From Streptomyces niveus (GTDB lineage Bacteria; Actinomycetota; Actinomycetes; Streptomycetales; Streptomycetaceae): 64,000 nucleotides of DNA. The stretch is from NCBI RefSeq assembly GCF_002009175.1, contig NZ_CP018047.1:1116001-1180000 (forward strand), written 5' to 3'. Position 1 is the first letter of the stretch; each line of letters opens with the position of its first letter. Of the stretch, positions 34,062 through 43,230 are shown in pieces. Position numbers and translations under genes: made by a program. The notes under the pieces were generated by a model that ran no database searches, was not told where the DNA came from, and was given only the letters and a program-made list of their open reading frames with translations.

Positions 34062-35375
34062 TCACTGTGCCACGGGCAGTTCCACGTCCCCCATCGCCCT
34101 GCTGAACTCCCTGGCCGTGGACCGGCCGGCGAACAGGTTGCCCATCTCGGTGCGCAGGGGACCGCGCCAGGCCGGGTGCACGGCTCTCTCCCAGCTGAGG
34201 GTGTAATGCGGGGCTCTGCGTACCAGGTCGTACTGGAACCGGGCGAACTCCGGGTACGGCGCGTGGCCGAGCAGCTTCGCCGCGACGGTCGTGACCGGGA
34301 CCTCACCGGCCCGCAGCAGGGCCTCGCTGTGTGCCGTACCGGTGAACTCCTTCAGCAGGGCGACGGCGGCGAGCCGGTTCACGGTGCGCTCGCTCATCGT
34401 CAGACAGCCGGCCGGGGTGCCCAGCAGACTCCCCCGCCTCCCCTTGCCCTGCTCGAACGCCGGGAACGGCACCCACCCCAGGTTCCGCTCCGTGAATCCC
34501 GGGAACCTCCGGACGAGCTCCGTGTGCTGCGCGGACTCCGCCAGGAGCAGGCCGGCCCGGCCCCCGGCGAGAAGGGCGACGGCAGTGCTGTCGGTGCCGG
34601 CCGCGCCGCCGTCGGCGCCGAACGAACCGCTGTCGAGCAGGGAGATGATCTCCTGCGCCGCGTGGAGCACCGCCCGGTCGTGCCACGCGCTGTTGTCCCC
34701 GGACCGGACACGGTCCGCGACCTCGGGGCCGCCGATGCGGTCCACCAGGTACTCCAGCCACCTCGCCGCGGCGGCGGGATCGGATCCGGCCAGCGCGAGG
34801 GGTATGACGTTCGCGGTGCGCAGCCTGGCTTCGGCCTTCTTAAGATCCGACCAGGTGGCGGGTGGTGCGAGGCCGAGGTCCGCGAAGAGGGCGCGGTGGT
34901 AGAACAGGACGACGGGCCGGGTGCCCCGGACGGGGATGCCGAAGGGGCGGTGGTTGACGGCACAGCCCTCCAGGACGCCGGGCAGCAGCCTCTCACCGAA
35001 CTCGGGGTGGTCCTGGGTGAGGTTGTACAGGTCGACCAGCCGGTGCTCCTCGGCGGAGACGCGGATGGCTCCCGCGCCCCAGGTGAAGAGGAGGTCCGGG
35101 CCACGGTTTCCGTCCAGAGCCCTGTCCAGCGCGCGGGCGTACGACGACGCCGGGGCGCCGCGGAGTCCGGCGGTCGCCTCCGCCCCGGCCCCGGCCGGCG
35201 ACCTGTTGAAGCGGCGGACCGCCGCCGCGTGGATCGGGGTGGTGTCGTCCTCGGGGACCAGGGCGAGAAGAGGCTCACCGGCGGCGGTGTCGTCGCCTCC
35301 GCCCGAGTCGCACCCGGCCGCACCGGCGACGAGCACGGTGGATGCCCCGGCGCCGAGGAAGGACCGTCTGCTCAT
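34062..35375 (-). CDS. Orphan extracellular solute-binding lipoprotein (family 1)
   Basis: 437 residues from the ATG; a GTG two codons earlier is possible. A Tat motif RRSFLGAG, hydrophobic core and lipobox AGAAGC mark a lipoprotein. The mature part has binding-protein features such as GPDLLFTWGAGAIR, VRGTRPVVLFYHRALFADLG and ATWSDLKKAEARL. No permease or ATPase lies nearby, so the transport partner and ligand are unknown. It could instead be a sensor protein. Confidence 0.85.
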   Translation of the reverse strand: MSRRSFLGAGASTVLVAGAAGCDSGGGDDTAAGEPLLALVPEDDTTPIHAAAVRRFNRSPAGAGAEATAGLRGAPASSYARALDRALDGNRGPDLLFTWGAGAIRVSAEEHRLVDLYNLTQDHPEFGERLLPGVLEGCAVNHRPFGIPVRGTRPVVLFYHRALFADLGLAPPATWSDLKKAEARLRTANVIPLALAGSDPAAAARWLEYLVDRIGGPEVADRVRSGDNSAWHDRAVLHAAQEIISLLDSGSFGADGGAAGTDSTAVALLAGGRAGLLLAESAQHTELVRRFPGFTERNLGWVPFPAFEQGKGRRGSLLGTPAGCLTMSERTVNRLAAVALLKEFTGTAHSEALLRAGEVPVTTVAAKLLGHAPYPEFARFQYDLVRRAPHYTLSWERAVHPAWRGPLRTEMGNLFAGRSTAREFSRAMGDVELPVAQ

Positions 35376-35496
35376 GGACACGATCGAGTCGTCACCTTTC
35401 GTCAGCCGTTCCTGATCGACAACTCAGCCTCCGGGGGTTGGTGGTGTCCGCGGCGTCCCGCCCGGCCCGCCGGGTGGGACGCCGAGAAGAGACCTT

Positions 35497-36231
35497 CTAG
35501 CAGCCGTGCCACTGCCGTGAGCCCGTCATGCCCACATGGGTGTGGTCGTTGTGCCCCGGGAAGCCCTGGCCGAGGATCTCCGTGAAGCCGGAACGCTTCG
35601 CCCCGTTGTGGAGCTTGCAGCGCCAGGTCTGGGTCCCCGGCATGTCGGCGGCGTCCCCGTAGGTGTGCCGGCTGCCGCTGACACCGCCCACGGCCGCGTT
35701 GCAACTGTTCGAACGGAAACCGCTGGAGATCGCGATCGGGTTGCCGCCGAGCTTCTCGCGCAGCGCCTCCAGCTTCCACATGCTCCTGCGCGCGTTGGCC
35801 TTGGCGGTGGCCGCCGACACCGCGCCGCCCGACCAGGTGGAGTTGCACTTGTTCCACTCGGCGTACGAGAAGTGGATGGGCGTGCAGTCCGAGTCCTGCA
35901 GCGCGTAGATCTTGTTGACCGTCTGGCTGCCGGCGATCCCGTCGGCCTGGAGGCCGTACTGCGCCTGGAACTTACGAACCGCCTCTTTGGTGCGCCCGCC
36001 GTAGACCCCGTCGGTCGAGAGCACTTCGCCGCTGTCCACGAACCCGGCGACACGGATCTGCAGGCGCTCCACCGAGGTGCCCTGGCTGCCCTCCTGCAAG
36101 GGCAGACCGGTGATGGGCTGGCCACAGTTGGACGCGGCTTGCGCGGATCCGGCGGTGACCGTCGCACCGACGATGACGCCGGTCGAGATCATGACAAGCG
36201 CCAGCGAGGTGTGCAGCGCGCTTCTGAACAT
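35497..36231 (-). CDS. Zinc D-Ala-D-Ala carboxypeptidase (peptidase M15, albus G type)
   Basis: 244 residues: signal peptide 1-32 (GSAQA cut), a peptidoglycan-binding domain of the PG_binding_1 type (about 42-112), and an M15 catalytic domain. Zinc ligands H189, D196 (SRHTYGDAAD) and H232, with H230 close by (HNDHTH), have the same spacing as H154/D161/H197 of the Streptomyces albus G enzyme. It would trim pentapeptide stems outside the membrane. Several Cys pairs suggest disulfides. Confidence 0.93.
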   Translation of the reverse strand: MFRSALHTSLALVMISTGVIVGATVTAGSAQAASNCGQPITGLPLQEGSQGTSVERLQIRVAGFVDSGEVLSTDGVYGGRTKEAVRKFQAQYGLQADGIAGSQTVNKIYALQDSDCTPIHFSYAEWNKCNSTWSGGAVSAATAKANARRSMWKLEALREKLGGNPIAISSGFRSNSCNAAVGGVSGSRHTYGDAADMPGTQTWRCKLHNGAKRSGFTEILGQGFPGHNDHTHVGMTGSRQWHGC

Positions 36232-36483
36232 GGCGTCTCCCCTGCTCGGTGGTCGGTCACGGACTCGCCTGCGGGGCCACCGGGGTCGGTGACGTCATGC
36301 GCCCCGGCCGGTGTCGGCCCCGTTCAACCGGGACAGTAGTCCGGCCCGATCGCTGAGTGTGACGGTCGTTCGCCCCACAAGAACGGCACGCGGGCGAGGG
36401 GCGATCGGCGCGGAACGGGAGGGATTCCCCGGATCCGCCACGCCGGCGGCGCCACTCCGAACGGACCGGCGGCGGCCGAGCGC

Positions 36484-37398
36484 TCAGCCCGTCGTCAGGC
36501 CCGACGCCGACTCCGTGAGCGCGTCCAGGACCGGGCGGATCAGCGGGTGGTGCTCCGCGCCCCTGCGGACCGCCGCGAAGACCCGGCGCGTGGCGGGCGG
36601 GCCGGACACCGGGCGTACGACCGTGCCCTTCAGCTCCATCCCGCGCAGCGCCGAGCGCGGCACGAGCGCCACCCCCGCGCCCGCCCCCGCGAGGGCGACC
36701 ACCGCGCGGAAGTCGTCCGACGAGTGCACCAGACGCGGCTCGAAACCCGCCAGCTCGCAGGCGAGGCGCATCACTTCGTGACAGGGGTTGCCCGGGTACG
36801 GGCTGATCCAGTCGCTGTCCGACAGCCCCGCGAGCGGCACCTCGATCTCATGGCGCAGCGGGTGCCCCTCGGGCAGGACCGCGTCGAACGGCTCCGCGTA
36901 CAGAGGCACGCGCGACAGACGCGGGTCGTCCTCGGTGGGCGCGCCCCGGTACTCGACGGCCAGTGCGACATCCGCCTGGCCGTCGAGCAGCAGTGGCAGG
37001 CTCTCGTCGCCCTCGGAGTCCCGTACGCGTACGCGGATGCCCGGGTCCGACGCGGCGAGGTGCGCCACGGCCGGGGCCAGTACCTCGGCGATCCCCGTGG
37101 CGAACGCGGCGACCGTGACCTCGCCGGCCGCTCCGCCCGCGTACGCTGCCAGCTCCGCCTCGGCCCGCTCCAGCTGCGCGAGGACCTCGTGGGCGTGTGT
37201 GAGCAGGATCTCCCCGGCCGCCGTCAGCCGTACGCCCCTGCCGCTGCGGGTCAGCAGCGCGTGGCCGGTCTCCTGCTCCAGCGCGGCAAGCTGCTGGGAG
37301 ACGGCCGACGGGGTCAGATACAGCGCGGCGGCCGCGGCGGTCACCGTACGGTGGTCCGCCACGGCTCGCAGGATGCGCAGGCGCCGGGGGTCGATCAC
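36484..37398 (-). CDS. LysR-family transcriptional regulator
   Basis: 304 residues from the GTG of VIDPRRLRILRAVAD; the open frame upstream is Arg/Pro-rich and unlikely. The N-terminal HTH (ALYLTPSAVSQQLAALEQETGHALL) is clear, followed by a two-lobed effector domain. It lies downstream of kbl on the same strand, with a palindrome between them. A link to threonine catabolism is possible only by position. Confidence 0.9.
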   Translation of the reverse strand: MIDPRRLRILRAVADHRTVTAAAAALYLTPSAVSQQLAALEQETGHALLTRSGRGVRLTAAGEILLTHAHEVLAQLERAEAELAAYAGGAAGEVTVAAFATGIAEVLAPAVAHLAASDPGIRVRVRDSEGDESLPLLLDGQADVALAVEYRGAPTEDDPRLSRVPLYAEPFDAVLPEGHPLRHEIEVPLAGLSDSDWISPYPGNPCHEVMRLACELAGFEPRLVHSSDDFRAVVALAGAGAGVALVPRSALRGMELKGTVVRPVSGPPATRRVFAAVRRGAEHHPLIRPVLDALTESASGLTTG

Positions 37399-37427
37399 GC
37401 GCCCATCCTGCCAGGCCACGGCGGTTT

Positions 37428-37451
37428 CGGGCCCGGCACGTGCCGGGCCCG
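37428..37451 (-). terminator. 24-bp perfect palindrome after kbl
   Basis: CGGGCCCGGCAC / GTGCCGGGCCCG with no spacer, 36 bases after the kbl stop on the minus strand. Terminator of the tdh-kbl unit is likely; an operator for the LysR gene, whose start is 30 bases away, is the alternative. Confidence 0.6.
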
Positions 37452-37486
37452 GTGCCTTTCGGTGCGGCGCTCGCGGCCCGGCGGGC

Positions 37487-38668
<1,182 letters not shown>

Positions 38669-38768
38669 ACGGGGCTCCCGGTGGGAAGAGTGAGCGGGCG
38701 AGGGGTGCGGCGCGGAGGGGCGGGAGGCGGGGGCGGGGCCGGGCCCACGAGGACCGGGTCCAGTTGGC

Positions 38769-39800
38769 TCAGGCCCAGTTGAGGATGATCTTGCCGCCGG
38801 TGGCCTTGGCCGCCTCGTCGAAGGCCGTGTCGAAGTCCTCGTAGCCGTAGCTGCCGGTGATGACGGGCGCGAGGTCGAGGCCGCCTTCGAGCAGCACCGT
38901 CATCGCGTACCACGTCTCGTACATCTCGCGGCCGTAGATGCCCTTCACGGTGATCATCGAGGTCACGATCTTCGCCCAGTCGACGGCGAACTCGGTCGCG
39001 GGCAGGCCCAGCATGGCGATCCGGCCGCCGTGCGTCATGTTGTCGACCATGTCGCGCATCGCCTCGGGGCGGCCCGACATCTCCAGGCCGATGTCGAAGC
39101 CTTCCTTGAGGCCGAGCCGTCGCTGCGCCTCCGCGATGCCGGTGCCGGGGGCCGAGACGTCGAGCGCGAGCGTGGCGCCGACCTTGCGGGCGATCTCCAG
39201 GCGGTCGGGGCTGACGTCGGTGATGGCGACGTTGCGCGCGCCAGCGTGCCGGGCGACGGCCGCCGCCATGATGCCGATCGGTCCCGCACCGGTGATCAGC
39301 ACGTCCTCGCCGACGAGGGGGAAGGTGAGCGCGGTGTGCACGGCGTTGCCGAACGGGTCGAAGATGGCCGCGATGTCGAGGTCCACGGGCGCGCGGTGGA
39401 CCCATACGTTCGACGCGGGCAGCGCGACGTACTCGGCGAACGCGCCGTCGCGGCCGACGCCGAGTCCTACCGTGCTGCGGCACAGATGCCTTCGCCCGGC
39501 CAGACAGTTACGGCATTTGCCGCAGACCAAATGCCCTTCGCCGCTCACGAGATCGCCGACGGCGATGTCCTGGACGTCGGCGCCGACGGACGCGACCTCG
39601 CCGACGAACTCGTGGCCGAGGACACGCGGCGCCTCGACCGCCTGGCGGGCCCAGCCGTCCCACGCGCGGATGTGCAGATCGGTGCCGCAGATGCCGGTGC
39701 GGAGGACCTTGATGAGTACGTCTCCGGGGCCGGTCTCCGGCTCGGGCACGTCGGTGAGCCGGAGCCCCGGCTCGGCCGTCAGCTTCACAAGTGCCTTCAT
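38769..39800 (-). CDS. tdh: L-threonine 3-dehydrogenase
   Basis: 343 residues, the length of E. coli Tdh. The start is the ATG with GGAG eight bases upstream; the longer frame adds an Arg/Thr-rich tail without support. Catalytic zinc C38 in GICGTDLH, the structural zinc set CGKCRNC ... C, and the NAD motif GAGPIG are present. It oxidises threonine to 2-amino-3-oxobutanoate for Kbl. Confidence 0.96.
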   Translation of the reverse strand: MKALVKLTAEPGLRLTDVPEPETGPGDVLIKVLRTGICGTDLHIRAWDGWARQAVEAPRVLGHEFVGEVASVGADVQDIAVGDLVSGEGHLVCGKCRNCLAGRRHLCRSTVGLGVGRDGAFAEYVALPASNVWVHRAPVDLDIAAIFDPFGNAVHTALTFPLVGEDVLITGAGPIGIMAAAVARHAGARNVAITDVSPDRLEIARKVGATLALDVSAPGTGIAEAQRRLGLKEGFDIGLEMSGRPEAMRDMVDNMTHGGRIAMLGLPATEFAVDWAKIVTSMITVKGIYGREMYETWYAMTVLLEGGLDLAPVITGSYGYEDFDTAFDEAAKATGGKIILNWA

Positions 39801-40105
39801 CGGGGCGGCTCCAGGTGGTGCGGGTGCGCGGACGCGCGTACGCACGCGGGTGCGTGACGCGAGCGGCACTGATCTATGTCGGCACCAATCTGCCGCCGCC
39901 GTGACCGTTCAGTCCATCGAGGATTTCTTAAACGGGTCGACAGCTGAGCTTCACGTCGAACAGGAATCCGGCCAGGATCCGGCCAGTCGGCCGAATATGA
40001 ATTCGCCCACTTGTGCGGCGCCGCGTGACGTATCAAGGGGGCACGGGCCCGCCGTTCCCTTTACGATCGGTGCCCACCGCGAGTCACGAGTGGGAGTGAG
40101 ACAGC
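39801..40105. other. Divergent intergenic region tdh / CAP-fusion gene
   Basis: No coding frame is supported. The stretch holds a locally AT-rich patch (GATTTCTTAAACGG), a short tandem ATCCGGCCAGG-type repeat near 39966-39990, and, at its end, GGGAGTGA as ribosome site for the CAP gene. Promoters for both directions are expected but none is clear enough to mark. Confidence 0.5.
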
Positions 40106-41725
40106 GTGAGCAGTCCGTTCAAGGCCTCAGTGGTCAAGGCGGCGCAGGCCGGGGACCGGTCGGCGGTCGACCGGCTCGGCCACGAGTCGCTGCCGCTTGT
40201 CCACCAGCTCGTCGGACACGCCCTGCACGGCCACCCGGAGGTGGACGCGCTGGCGCGCGACTCGGTGCGCCACGCCCTCGACGGCCTCGGCGGGCTGCGC
40301 CGCCCGGCCGACTTCCGCTCGTACCTGGTCACGACGGCGGTCGCGCGCATCCGTGAGCACGCCGACTACGTGTACGACCTCACCCTCGCCCGGCCCGACT
40401 TCGACTTCGTCGATCTGATGATCAGCCGTCTCGGGCTCTCCGGTCAGCACCGGGAGGTCGCCGAGGCCACGCGCTGGGTCGACCGGGAGCACCACGTGCT
40501 GGTGGCGCTGTGGTGGCTGGAGACCGCCGGTGAACTCACCCGGCCCGAGGTCGCCGCCGCGCTCGCCGCCAACTCCCAGCAGGTGGACGCGCGGATCGAC
40601 CGAATGTGGCACGAACTGGACACCGCTCGCGTGGTCGTCCGCGCGCTGTCGGCGCGGCCGCCGTGCGTCCTGCTGGAGCAACTCGTCGGCGGCTGGGACG
40701 GCGTACCATCCCCGCTCTGGCGCGAGCGGATGGCTCCGCACACGTACGACTGCACCGTCTGCTCCGGGTACGCGGCCGGACTGGCGCCCGCCGACACGCT
40801 GGTGGCCGGTCTCGCGCTGGTGCCGGTGGGCGACCGCGAGGCCTCGGCCGCCGCCTCGTACAGCGGCGGTTTCGGCGGCGGCGCTTCGAGCGACGGTGCT
40901 GCGAGCGGGCTTTCGAGCGGTGCTTCGACGGGCGTTCCGAACGACGGGAGCCGTACCGGCGCCAGGGACGCCCTGCGCCGCGACCGGCGGGCGAAGCGGC
41001 GCCGCGCCGTCACCGTGACCGCGGCCGTCGCCGCGCTGCTCACCGCCGGGGGCGTCGCCCAACTCGTCTCCGGCGACCGCGACAACGACGAGTCACGCGC
41101 GTCGACCGCCGTCGAACCGGAGACGCTGGAGCCCAAGTCGGCGGCGAGCCGTACGGCGGAGTCCGTGAGCCCCTCCCCCTCGCGCAGCAGCGCGAGCCCG
41201 TCGCCCACGCCGACCCGTTCGCCGTCCAAGAAGCCGGCCGAGCCGAGCAAGTCCACGCCCGCCCCGCGCCCCTCCACCGCCGATCCTGCCCCGAAGCCCG
41301 ATCCGACACCGCCGGCGGACGACCCCAAGCCGGGCAGTGGCGGGGGCCTCGCCGACCAGGTCACCACGCTCGTCAACTCCGAGCGTTCCAAGGCCGGTTG
41401 CGGCCCGGTGAGCACCAACACACAGCTGGACACCGCCGCGCTGCGCCACTCCCAGGACATGGCGGCCAAGGGCTACTTCGACCACAACAGCCCGGACGGC
41501 AAGGATCCCGGCGACCGCATCACGGCGGCGGGCTACCAGTGGACCACCTACGGCGAGAACATCGCCCGGGGTCAGCAGACGGCCGCCCAGGTGATGGAGG
41601 GCTGGATGAAAAGCCCCGGCCACCGGGCCAACATACTGAACTGCGCCTTCAAGGAGATCGGCGTCGGTGTCCACGACGGGACCGGCGGACCGTGGTGGAC
41701 CCAGGCGTTCGGCGCGCGCGGCTGA
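40106..41725 (+). CDS. Membrane protein: cytoplasmic sigma-factor-like domain fused to extracellular CAP domain
   Basis: 539 residues from a GTG with GGGAGTGA upstream. Residues 1-190 resemble a degenerate ECF sigma factor: a region 2-like helix (RPADFRSYLVTTAVARIREH) and a region 4-like helix pair (LTRPEVAAALAANSQQVDARIDRMWHEL). A small HTYDCTVCSGY motif near 213 recalls zinc-finger anti-sigma domains. After a Gly/Ser-rich linker there is one membrane helix (about 298-316), a Pro/Ser/Thr-rich linker (320-410) and a C-terminal CAP/SCP domain (415-537; HSQDMAAKGYFDH, YGENIARG, MKSPGHRANIL). The CAP domain would be outside the cell. Function is unknown; it could link wall status to transcription. 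Confidence 0.85.
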   Translation: MSSPFKASVVKAAQAGDRSAVDRLGHESLPLVHQLVGHALHGHPEVDALARDSVRHALDGLGGLRRPADFRSYLVTTAVARIREHADYVYDLTLARPDFDFVDLMISRLGLSGQHREVAEATRWVDREHHVLVALWWLETAGELTRPEVAAALAANSQQVDARIDRMWHELDTARVVVRALSARPPCVLLEQLVGGWDGVPSPLWRERMAPHTYDCTVCSGYAAGLAPADTLVAGLALVPVGDREASAAASYSGGFGGGASSDGAASGLSSGASTGVPNDGSRTGARDALRRDRRAKRRRAVTVTAAVAALLTAGGVAQLVSGDRDNDESRASTAVEPETLEPKSAASRTAESVSPSPSRSSASPSPTPTRSPSKKPAEPSKSTPAPRPSTADPAPKPDPTPPADDPKPGSGGGLADQVTTLVNSERSKAGCGPVSTNTQLDTAALRHSQDMAAKGYFDHNSPDGKDPGDRITAAGYQWTTYGENIARGQQTAAQVMEGWMKSPGHRANILNCAFKEIGVGVHDGTGGPWWTQAFGARG

Positions 41726-41782
41726 CGCCGGGGCGAGTGGCACGGGCTGACGGAACCCACGTACTTCGTCCAGCCCAGCCAC

Positions 41783-41815
41783 CTGATCGTGACGTACTGA
41801 TCACGATCAGTACGT
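41783..41815 (+). terminator. Two mutually exclusive hairpins after the CAP-fusion gene
   Basis: Stem A pairs CTGATCGTGA (41783-41792) with TCACGATCAG (41801-41810). Stem B pairs ACGTACTGATC (41792-41802) with GATCAGTACGT (41805-41815) and is followed by TTTT. Both are perfect and cannot form together. The simplest reading is a terminator 58 bases after the CAP stop; a palindromic operator is the alternative. Confidence 0.6.
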
Positions 41816-41989
41816 TTTCGGTCAGGATCGAAGTCGATCGAGCGGGCACTACCGGAACCGATCACTCCCCTCGCCGGGCGGTAGGGCCGGTACCACTCTG
41901 ACGTGGGAGCCCGTCCATCCGGCCGGCCCGAGCGATCCCGGCCACCCCTCATATGGTCAAATCCGGCCATGCGTAGATCAGTTGCCCTG

Positions 41990-42018
41990 TTATTGACGAA
42001 CCGTCATGGGCATATACG
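41990..42018 (+). promoter_or_regulatory. Possible promoter of the terpene synthase
   Basis: TTATTG and TATACG are spaced by 17 bases, about 90 bases upstream of the ATG, in an AT-richer patch. It is the best match to a vegetative promoter in the region, but no start site is known. Confidence 0.4.
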
Positions 42019-42108
42019 CTCCACCCGTACAACCGCCGCTTTACACCACACCGCACCAGATTCTCACCGAACCCACCCTGTGCCTACATCTTTCCCAGGA
42101 GGCCGGTC

Positions 42109-43230
42109 ATGACGTGCGCCGAGGAACAGGTCCTCTCCCGGCAGCTCCCGGCCGTGCCGTTCTACTGTCCGGTGGAACCTGCCGTACATCCCGGTGTCGA
42201 CGTCCTCAACGACCTGACCGTGGACTGGATGCTGCGTCAGAATCTGGACACCGACGAGCAGCAGCGCAAGCGCCTCGCCGTCTGTGACTTCGGCGGACTC
42301 ACCGCCTGGACGATGCCGTACGGGAGACTCGAACCCCTCACCCTGATGGCCAGATTCCACGCCGTGCTCTTCTCGCTCGACGACGGCGTCTGCGACGAGA
42401 CGGATGCCACGGCGGCCCTGATGGCACAGGAGACCTCCCGCATCCTCCGCGCGGTCGAGGCCCCGGCCGCGAACTCCCGCGCCGACTCCCCGCACACCGC
42501 GGCGCTGCGCGCCCTGCGGACGGAGCTGGAGGAGTACGCGTCACCGCGGCAGCTGCGCCGCTGGACGGACGCCATGCGGGTGTACACCTCGGGTCTCGTG
42601 TGGGAGGCGTCCTGGCGTCGAAGCCCGGAACTGCCTTCCCTGAACGACTACATCACCCTGTGGATGCGGGCCATAGGGATGGCACCGTCCACGGCGATGA
42701 TCGAGATCGTCGGCGGATTCTCCGTACGGGACGAGGAGTTGGCCGACCCGCGTGTCCAGGCGCTCACCGAGATGGCCTGGACACTGGTCAGTTGGGACAA
42801 CGACCTCTACTCCCGGAACAAGGAACTGCTGCGGGCGGGCGACGATCTCAATCTGATCGACGTGCTCTGCCAGGAGCTGGGCTGCGAGCCGCGTGAGGCG
42901 CTGAAGCACGCGGTGGCGATGCGGGACCGGGTGATGGTGCTCCACGGCCGGCTCAGCGAGCAGGTGCTTGTGGACGCGAGCGACGAACTGCGCGGCTACA
43001 CAGAGGGGTTGGGCCAGTTCGTCCGGGGTCATCTGGACTGGGCGTCGGTCTGTCCCCGCTACTCGGTGCCGTCGGGTCCGGCGGCGGAGCCGGGCGGCTG
43101 GTGGAAGCCGGACCCCTCCGACGCCGGCCGGGAGCCGCTGCCGATCCCCACGATCTCCTGGTGGTGGGAGCAACTGGACACCGCCGGCCGGCCTCCGGCC
43201 GCTCCCACCGTCACACCCCTGGCTCAGTAG
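42109..43230 (+). CDS. Type I terpene synthase (bacterial sesquiterpene-cyclase-like)
   Basis: 373 residues. The acidic metal motif is D91-D92-G-V-C-D96-E97 in FSLDDGVCDE, a DDxxxD variant. The NSE triad is N231, S235 and E239 in NDLYSRNKE. W- and Pro-rich N-terminus (PFYCPVEPAVHPGVD) and the RAIGMAPST helix also fit. It should ionise a prenyl diphosphate and cyclise it; chain length and product cannot be read. The C-terminus is extended by a Pro-rich tail. AGGAGG lies just before the ATG. It overlaps the convergent P450 gene by seven bases. Confidence 0.9.
   Translation: MTCAEEQVLSRQLPAVPFYCPVEPAVHPGVDVLNDLTVDWMLRQNLDTDEQQRKRLAVCDFGGLTAWTMPYGRLEPLTLMARFHAVLFSLDDGVCDETDATAALMAQETSRILRAVEAPAANSRADSPHTAALRALRTELEEYASPRQLRRWTDAMRVYTSGLVWEASWRRSPELPSLNDYITLWMRAIGMAPSTAMIEIVGGFSVRDEELADPRVQALTEMAWTLVSWDNDLYSRNKELLRAGDDLNLIDVLCQELGCEPREALKHAVAMRDRVMVLHGRLSEQVLVDASDELRGYTEGLGQFVRGHLDWASVCPRYSVPSGPAAEPGGWWKPDPSDAGREPLPIPTISWWWEQLDTAGRPPAAPTVTPLAQ

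Larger units (their letters stand above)
41726..42108. other. Intergenic region before the terpene synthase
   Basis: No gene is seen. It holds two overlapping hairpins near 41783-41815, a possible promoter at 41990-42018, and an AGGAGG ribosome site just before the terpene synthase ATG. Confidence 0.6.
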
